In this document: in pieces, positions 52,085 through 57,278 of the stretch
Layout: the number at the start of each line of letters is the position of its first letter
Numbering within the stretch: the stretch's first letter is position 1
DNA from: Aromatoleum diolicum
GTDB taxonomy: Bacteria; Pseudomonadota; Gammaproteobacteria; Burkholderiales; Rhodocyclaceae
Assembly: GCF_012910955.1 (NCBI RefSeq)
Contig: NZ_WTVQ01000029.1
Location: 1-57,278 of the forward strand
DNA: 57,278 nucleotides
Direction of reading: 5' to 3'
Program-made: the position numbers and the translations under genes
The notes under the pieces: model-generated
What the model saw: only the letters and a program-made list of their open reading frames with translations
The model's database searches: none
What the model was told of the DNA's origin: nothing

Positions 52085-54151
52085 TCAACTGCCGCCCCCG
52101 CGAACCGCCGCCGGAAGCGTGACAGTTACCCGTGTTCCCCGCCCAGGTTCACTATCAAACAAGAGGCGACCACCGAGTTCGTGAATATACTGCTGGGCCT
52201 CAAATACGCCGAGCCCCATGCCACCCGCCTTGCTTGTCTGAAATGGCTTGGAAAGACGTTCACGGATAAACTCCTTTGTCATTCCGCAACCATTGTCCTC
52301 GACCAGAACACGAACTGCATCACCGTCAACCCGGGCCACCCGCGTCACTACACTACCATCCTCCGGCGTCGCGTCGAGCGCATTCTGCACGAGATGCCCA
52401 ATCACTCGCTCCAACCGTTCAGGATGCGCCAAAACCTCGATTGGCAATTCATCCGAGATATCCACTTCAACTTGCGGGCGGTGATGACGCTTGGCCACCT
52501 GCACACGCCCGATCAACGCACCCACCTCCACCCGCCGCGGAGGATCAATGGAACGCTTCTCCTGCAACTGGGCCATCAACGCGCGCATACGTGACTCCAC
52601 ATGAGCGACCGTTGCGAGCATATCCTCCTGAAACTCCGGGTTATGCTTGTGTCGCTCGGCATTTTTCAGCATCAGCGATAGCTGCGCGACAAGATTCTTC
52701 AGATCATGCACCACAAACGCAGACATGCGATTGAAGGAGTCGAACTTCCGCGATTCGAGCAAGGCCTCAGCAGCCTGCATCCGCGCGAGATAACTCGCCG
52801 CCTGCCGTTGTGCCGTCTTGAGTAGATCCAGCACCTCCCAGTTAACCTCGAAAGGCGTTCGTGGTGCATTCAGCACTGCGAAGCCAACCAGAGCGCCCGC
52901 TGACTTAAGTGGCAACACCAGCCAGGCGTCCGGCATCGACGACAGCCACTCGGGCAGCGTCAGACCCTCGTAGAGCCCGGGACGAGCACGAAACTCCTCA
53001 AGGTTGATGATCCACTCGCGTTCGTCAAGAAATCGACAGAACGCGCTGCCTTCATCCTCGATTGCATCCGATGCGATCTGGTTGAGACGCGCGTGTATGG
53101 AATAGCGCCCACCCGAGTCCCTCAACCAGAGCGCGCCGCCAGAACTTTCGACAAGGTCGGATAATGCCTTGATGACCGACTGACCGAGGTCCATTGTTCC
53201 ACCGGCAGCCGACATAGCCTGGGTAAAGCGCAACCACTCATTACGGTAATCGTAGCGATATGGAAACAGATGCTTGTTGAGGAACACACGCAGACGGGCC
53301 CGCTGAGCCCCCGAGAATAAAAAAACCCCGAGCAACAGCAGACCGGCGAACAACAACGCAAGCTGGAGCGCGCGCCCCCAGTCACCACCGACGTAGCGAA
53401 CGTAATAGCCGGCCCCGGCAATCACAAGCAGGTAAAGACCCGACAATGCCAAGGCCGTCGAGTGGAAAACCATCTCCCGTGATACCGTGATATGCAGTGT
53501 CCAGGCAGGGTTTCGGCCTGCCGACAACGCAATCAGCGGAATCGTCAGCGCATGCGCCACCCCTCGCACGCCCCAGACGTCGGCGTCCAGCCGGCCGAAC
53601 AGAAAACCATCCGCAAATAGATACAACTCAAAAATATACCCGGCTGATAGAGCCAGGCACAGTGGCTTCAAGCCCCACCGTGACTCACCCGGCATTCCGC
53701 GAAACAGCTGCTCGACCAACACCAGCCCCAGCACGGCCCCGCCAAGAAAACTTCCCAGCAGCAGTTTGGTCGCGACCTCCCCGAGCGCAAAGTCGAAGCC
53801 GGCATTAACGACCGCCAGGAGTTCCGCGAGAAGCACCCCGGTCGTCACCAGCACCGGCCAGCGCCGGCGTGCCGCCCCAAGCGGCTGTAGCAGAATGAGG
53901 AGAAACCCGAGCCAGCAGACCTGGCGCAGGATATCGAGCACCCAGCCCAACAGGCTGATCCAGGCAGCCGGATTCGCAACGACAAATGTGCTCGCGAGCG
54001 CCCACAAGGCGCTGCTCGCGACCGCCACTAGCAAGACCCCGCCGGCTACCCCGCCCCGCCACCCGTGCAAAAGGTAAACACCAAACAACACATAGGCACC
54101 GGAAGCAACGCCATAACCCAACCCCGCTGCGTTTGACAACTCAGCCCCCAT
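52085..54151 (-). CDS. prsK: PEP-CTERM system histidine kinase
   Basis: The 688-aa kinase has eight or more N-terminal membrane helices (about 5-285), a GAF-like domain (about 310-460), the H box MSAFVVHDLKNLVAQL with H482, N box QNALDATPEDG, G1 DNGCGM (619-624) and G2 GGMGLG (643-648). It should phosphorylate PrsR. The large membrane sensor suggests a signal in the envelope. The ATG at 54151 is followed by no in-frame alternative close by. Confidence 0.93.
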   Translation of the reverse strand: MGAELSNAAGLGYGVASGAYVLFGVYLLHGWRGGVAGGVLLVAVASSALWALASTFVVANPAAWISLLGWVLDILRQVCWLGFLLILLQPLGAARRRWPVLVTTGVLLAELLAVVNAGFDFALGEVATKLLLGSFLGGAVLGLVLVEQLFRGMPGESRWGLKPLCLALSAGYIFELYLFADGFLFGRLDADVWGVRGVAHALTIPLIALSAGRNPAWTLHITVSREMVFHSTALALSGLYLLVIAGAGYYVRYVGGDWGRALQLALLFAGLLLLGVFLFSGAQRARLRVFLNKHLFPYRYDYRNEWLRFTQAMSAAGGTMDLGQSVIKALSDLVESSGGALWLRDSGGRYSIHARLNQIASDAIEDEGSAFCRFLDEREWIINLEEFRARPGLYEGLTLPEWLSSMPDAWLVLPLKSAGALVGFAVLNAPRTPFEVNWEVLDLLKTAQRQAASYLARMQAAEALLESRKFDSFNRMSAFVVHDLKNLVAQLSLMLKNAERHKHNPEFQEDMLATVAHVESRMRALMAQLQEKRSIDPPRRVEVGALIGRVQVAKRHHRPQVEVDISDELPIEVLAHPERLERVIGHLVQNALDATPEDGSVVTRVARVDGDAVRVLVEDNGCGMTKEFIRERLSKPFQTSKAGGMGLGVFEAQQYIHELGGRLLFDSEPGRGTRVTVTLPAAVRGGGS

Positions 54152-54244
54152 TCACCCTCCACGGCAAGCCTTCGTCTGCGGCCGGCACGTTGGAATTCGG
54201 CGGCGCGGCACGCTGCACCCGGTCATACGTCACGGGAGATCTGC

Positions 54245-55633
54245 TCAGTGTGCCCCTTCTCCGGTCAGAACAACACGGACGGTCTCGAAAAGTACAAGCG
54301 TGTCGAGTACCAGATTGTGATTCTTCACGTAATAAAGGTCGTACTGGAGTTTCTGGATTGCGTCATCCACCGAAGCCCCGTACTGGTAACGGACCTGTGC
54401 CCAGCCGGTCACTCCCGGTTTCACACTATGGCGAACCGCATAAAAGGGTATCTCACGCTCAAGCTGGTCAACAAAATAAGGCCGTTCCGGCCGCGGACCA
54501 ACAAGGCTCATCTCACCGGACAGTACATTGAACAGCTGTGGCAACTCATCAATGCGCAATCTGCGGATCACCCGCCCCACACGCGTCACCCGATCATCGC
54601 CGGATGATGCCCAACGCGGCTTGCCATCCTTCTCGGCATCCCGCCGCATGCTTCGGAATTTGATTACGCGAAATACTCGACCCCGCTGGCCAACCCGTTC
54701 CTGCCGATAAAACACTGGCGCGCCATCCTCAAGCACGATCAGTACTGCGGTCAGAAGCATAGCCGGCAAGGCTACGACCAACAGCGTACCGGATGCGATC
54801 AGGTCAAAACACCGCTTTACGGCACTGCGTGCCAGCCCCTGCCGGAACCCGTCACCATAGATCAGCCAACTCGCCTTCAGTGAGTCGATCCGCACCTGCC
54901 CCTTCGCGCGCTCAAAAAACGACGACAAGTCCATCACGCAAACGCCGCGGAGTTTGCAGTCAAGCAATTCGCGAATTGGAAGGACCCCTCCGCGCCGCTC
55001 CTTTACAGCCACGATCACGTCATGGACGCGCCGCTGCCTGACAGCCTCGAGGAGCCCGTGATCGCCGGACACAATCTGAGCGGGATCGACATCAATCGAA
55101 TCCTCGTTTCCAGAGGGATAGAACCCGACAATCTCCATACCGCCCTGCGCCGGGCTACCGAGCGATCTCGCCACCGCCGCAGCCTCAGGCCCGGTACCGA
55201 TAATCAAGACGCGTGGAGCAAACGCCGACGTCGCCCGATGCCGATTCACCACTCCCCGCATCAGGAGTACAAGGCCAAGCAACAGCACAACGGATATCTG
55301 CATCGCCTCCGATGCAAAGTAATTCCATGGCAACACCGAAAACACGCCGAAAGCCAAGGGGATGCTGACCAAAATCGAGACCAGCACACGTGCCGTGGTG
55401 CTACGCACCGAGCCATCGCTCGACGTTGACCGGTACAAACCCAACGCACTATTGAGTACGATCATCACAGCAGCAAACAACAAAGCGGACGGAACGATGA
55501 CGCGCCAATCCACCGTTGTGCCGTGCACTTGAAAGGCAACCGCCAACAGGACTGCGACAAAGAGCACCGACGCATCGAAAACGATCTGCTGCAACGTATG
55601 CGATGGGAAATACTGGCTGAACACCCGTAGCAT
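54245..55633 (-). CDS. XrtA/PEP-CTERM-associated polyprenyl-phosphate sugar transferase
   Basis: The 462-aa protein resembles TIGR03013-type glycosyltransferases: four N-terminal membrane helices (about 20-130), a CoA-binding-like Rossmann segment (RVLIIGTGPEAAAVARSLG, 141-159) and a C-terminal bacterial sugar transferase domain with KRCFDLIASG, FRVIKFRSMRRDAE, RRLRIDELPQLFNVLSG and GPRPERPYF. It transfers the first sugar phosphate to undecaprenyl phosphate, starting exopolysaccharide repeat units. It is read just upstream of prsK, 93 bases apart. Confidence 0.92.
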   Translation of the reverse strand: MLRVFSQYFPSHTLQQIVFDASVLFVAVLLAVAFQVHGTTVDWRVIVPSALLFAAVMIVLNSALGLYRSTSSDGSVRSTTARVLVSILVSIPLAFGVFSVLPWNYFASEAMQISVVLLLGLVLLMRGVVNRHRATSAFAPRVLIIGTGPEAAAVARSLGSPAQGGMEIVGFYPSGNEDSIDVDPAQIVSGDHGLLEAVRQRRVHDVIVAVKERRGGVLPIRELLDCKLRGVCVMDLSSFFERAKGQVRIDSLKASWLIYGDGFRQGLARSAVKRCFDLIASGTLLVVALPAMLLTAVLIVLEDGAPVFYRQERVGQRGRVFRVIKFRSMRRDAEKDGKPRWASSGDDRVTRVGRVIRRLRIDELPQLFNVLSGEMSLVGPRPERPYFVDQLEREIPFYAVRHSVKPGVTGWAQVRYQYGASVDDAIQKLQYDLYYVKNHNLVLDTLVLFETVRVVLTGEGAH

Positions 55634-55853
55634 GGTACTCGTCCCCCGTTCCCAAGATCCGGCTTCCGATCGATGTCACGGCGACAATTAGCGCGCTATG
55701 CTGTCACCGTCGGTTCTCGGCACAGCCACGCGTCATCGCAGCAAGGACCTTGACGGACTCTAACGCCTGCAGCGAGAAGCTGTCGTTAAACACGTCACAG
55801 CCTCTCTATACACACTCGCTTGGCATTATTCATACCGCACAGAATGCAATTTT

Positions 55854-56822
55854 TTATCTTTTAGATTCAACAGATTGATAAATCTTTAAGACATCCTGCA
55901 AACGCCGTGAAATTTGCGCTACGACCTCCTCTGCCTCGTGAAAAAGCTTGCCCAATGTAATGAAGCCGTGAACCATCCCCTCTACTCCAAGATGCTCCAC
56001 CGCGCCGCCCTCCAAACGTACACGTTCCGCAAACGCAAGACTGTCATCGGTAAGCGGATCGCATTCTGCGGTAACTAGCAGCACCGGAGGCAAACCGGCG
56101 AGCGACTCAGCTCGCATCGGCGACGCCCGCCAATCCTCGACGTCCCCTTGTGGAAGGTATCGCTCGACGAACCATACAAGACTCTCTTGATCGAGAAAGT
56201 ATCCCTGCCCGAACAACTCCCGCGATGTCCTAGCACTCTGCATCTCCGTACTCGGATAAATCAACACCATGTAGCAGATAGGCACCGATCCACGATCACG
56301 CGCAAGCAGGGCCGTGACGATTGAAAGATTACCCCCCGCACTGTCACCCGCAAGCGCGATGCGATTCGGATCTACCCCTAACAGAGCGGCGTTCTCCCAC
56401 GCCCATTCAGCCGCAAACAAGCCATCCTCGATCGCCGCCGGAAATGGATGCTCAGGCGCAAGCCGATACTCTACGGAGAACACCGCACATCCCGAGGCAT
56501 TCGCGAGTTGCCTGCAAAGCGAGTCATGAGTTCCGACGTTGCCGACGCACCATCCGCCGCCATGAAAATAAATTACCAAGGGCAACACGTCGTCCGCAGC
56601 CGCCGCCAGAGGACGATATAGGCGGGCCAGCAGTGCCGCCCCATCGTCGCGCGCCATAGGTACCTCGGTCGTCGACGCCACCGGCTGCGGTGCGGCCCCG
56701 AACGCAAACTGCAACTTGCTGAACGAATGCCGTGCTTGCGCTACGGTCAATTCATGGAAACGTGGCGCGCCTACGCGATAAACCATATCAAGCAAGGTTT
56801 TCGCTTGTTCCGAAAGTGCCAT
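55854..56822 (-). CDS. Alpha/beta hydrolase, HSL/arylesterase type
   Basis: The 322-aa esterase has the oxyanion motif YFHGGGWCVG (HGGG 87-90), nucleophile S161 in GDSAGGN, D255 in ECDPLTDD and H285 in MVHGF, the hormone-sensitive-lipase set. The frame remains open to 57206, but the extension is rich in Pro/Arg/Cys and lies in the rRNA-operon flank, so I start at ATG 56822. No ribosome site is visible there, which leaves the start uncertain. Substrate unknown. Confidence 0.85.
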   Translation of the reverse strand: MALSEQAKTLLDMVYRVGAPRFHELTVAQARHSFSKLQFAFGAAPQPVASTTEVPMARDDGAALLARLYRPLAAAADDVLPLVIYFHGGGWCVGNVGTHDSLCRQLANASGCAVFSVEYRLAPEHPFPAAIEDGLFAAEWAWENAALLGVDPNRIALAGDSAGGNLSIVTALLARDRGSVPICYMVLIYPSTEMQSARTSRELFGQGYFLDQESLVWFVERYLPQGDVEDWRASPMRAESLAGLPPVLLVTAECDPLTDDSLAFAERVRLEGGAVEHLGVEGMVHGFITLGKLFHEAEEVVAQISRRLQDVLKIYQSVESKR

Positions 56823-57161
56823 CGTAAGGAGACGAACAACCCAGAGGTCCAGGTTGCTGCAATGGGAGTTCAAAGAAGATTGATTGTAACAGACCCCCCG
56901 AGCCGACCTTTCCTCTGACCTCTGCCCTTCGGCAACAGTCATCGGCTTCTTGCGGGGCAGGTCGCTCGCGCATGGTAAACCGTTCGGCGAATGGGAGGTG
57001 ATGTTGAAGGAGCAGCGCGAAGTGTCGGCGCAGGCCCAATATTGCCCCTGCCCCTCTCGCGCGTTGATGCTGTTGTCGGGAGGGGGCGGCCGTCCCGTTG
57101 TTTGCCGCCGATTGCAAGGCCTTTTGCGTTTTGGCGGAGGGTGTCTGTGTGGAGTTGACGT
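56823..57161. other. 339-base gap without convincing gene
   Basis: The region between the esterase start and the rRNA terminator contains a pyrimidine/GC-rich sequence and a GGGAGGGGG run. Open frames exist on both strands but none has a ribosome site, domain or codon pattern I can support. It may hold the esterase promoter. Confidence 0.4.
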
Positions 57162-57203
57162 AAAAAAGCCGCTGATCCTGTAGAGGAAGAGCGGCTTTTT
57201 TGG
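57162..57203 (-). terminator. Terminator of the rRNA operon
   Basis: AAAAAAGCCGCT and AGCGGCTTTTTT-like arms pair around an 18-base loop, with a T run on the minus-strand 3' side. It lies 7-8 bases after the 5S rRNA 3' end. Confidence 0.88.
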
Positions 57204-57210
57204 CATAGGT

Positions 57211-57278
57211 AGTCTGACGATGACCTACTTTCGCACCCACGAAGGGCACTATCATCGGCGCGGTCCTGTTTCACGGTC
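57211..57278 (-). rRNA. 5S rRNA, 3' part (continues beyond the window)
   Basis: The minus strand reads CGCCGATGATAGTGCCCTTC, then GTGGGTGCGAAAGTAGGTCATCG, which is the highly conserved 3' half of betaproteobacterial 5S rRNA. Only about 68 bases are in the window; the rest, and presumably 23S and 16S rRNA, lie to the right. Confidence 0.9.

Noticed and set aside
55735-55760. Possible sigma-54 promoter before the sugar transferase (CGTCAAG-GTCC-TTGCT on the minus strand)
   Set aside because: The -12 box matches but the invariant GG at -24 is GT.
56823-57206. 128-residue N-terminal extension of the esterase
   Set aside because: Pro/Arg/Cys-rich with no similarity to esterases, and it runs into the rRNA terminator.
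56788-57255. 155-aa open frame over the 5S rRNA end
   Set aside because: It overlaps rRNA and its terminator; such frames are common spurious calls.

Overview
The window is a high-GC chromosomal segment of a betaproteobacterium, most likely a member of the Rhodocyclales (Azoarcus/Thauera/Zoogloea-like). This is inferred from the gene families and from a full PEP-CTERM/exosortase regulatory set (prsT-prsR-prsK plus an XrtA-type sugar transferase); it was not tested by a database search. Coding density is high. Several operons are translationally coupled through ATGA, TTGA or TGATG overlaps, and GTG/TTG starts are frequent.

Layout. The left edge (1-243) is the cut end of an IS3-like insertion sequence, followed by a terminator and tRNA-Pro(CGG). 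From 0.4 to 20 kb there are housekeeping and metabolic genes: ispB, an incomplete glycerol-phosphate uptake pair (ugpB-ugpQ without permease or ATPase genes), a small lipoprotein, rlmM, an RhlE-type DEAD-box helicase, a PAS-EAL protein with a damaged active site, split transhydrogenase genes (pntAA-pntAB-pntB), corA, a PP2C phosphatase, a MaoC-like hydratase, and a glycolate oxidase operon (glcC-glcD-small membrane ORF-glcE-glcF). The glcC promoter carries a visible FadR-type operator. At 20-24 kb lies the classic rplU-rpmA-obgE-proB group followed by an HDOD protein. ispB normally sits next to rplU but is here about 19 kb away.

Accessory and envelope region (24-34 kb). This holds a glycosyltransferase coupled to a membrane-anchored hexapeptide acyltransferase, a sulfotransferase, two paralogous secreted proteins (one with a PEP-CTERM anchor, one whose anchor is replaced by a Cys-containing C-terminal domain), and a divergent cluster: nitroreductase-like plus ThiF/E1-like enzymes opposite a LuxI-like exosortase-associated acyltransferase. 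A -24/-12 (sigma-54) promoter precedes the PEP-CTERM gene. The sigma-54 activator PrsR is encoded about 20 kb away in the same window, so a regulator-target link can be proposed.

Right half (34-57 kb). There is a propionyl/acetyl-CoA synthetase, a response regulator with a degenerate GGDEF domain, an acrylyl-CoA reductase, an HDOD protein without an HD motif, a LemA-GIDE pair (the GIDE protein has a perfect EF-hand), the ABC-F protein Uup, a large membrane protein of the so-called Gcr recombinase family, tRNA-Arg(CCU), a lytic transglycosylase-protease pair, a nucleotide-sugar dehydrogenase, prsT-prsR-prsK, the XrtA-type sugar transferase and an HSL-type esterase. The right edge enters the 3' end of an rRNA operon (partial 5S rRNA plus terminator). 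No exosortase gene is visible in the window.
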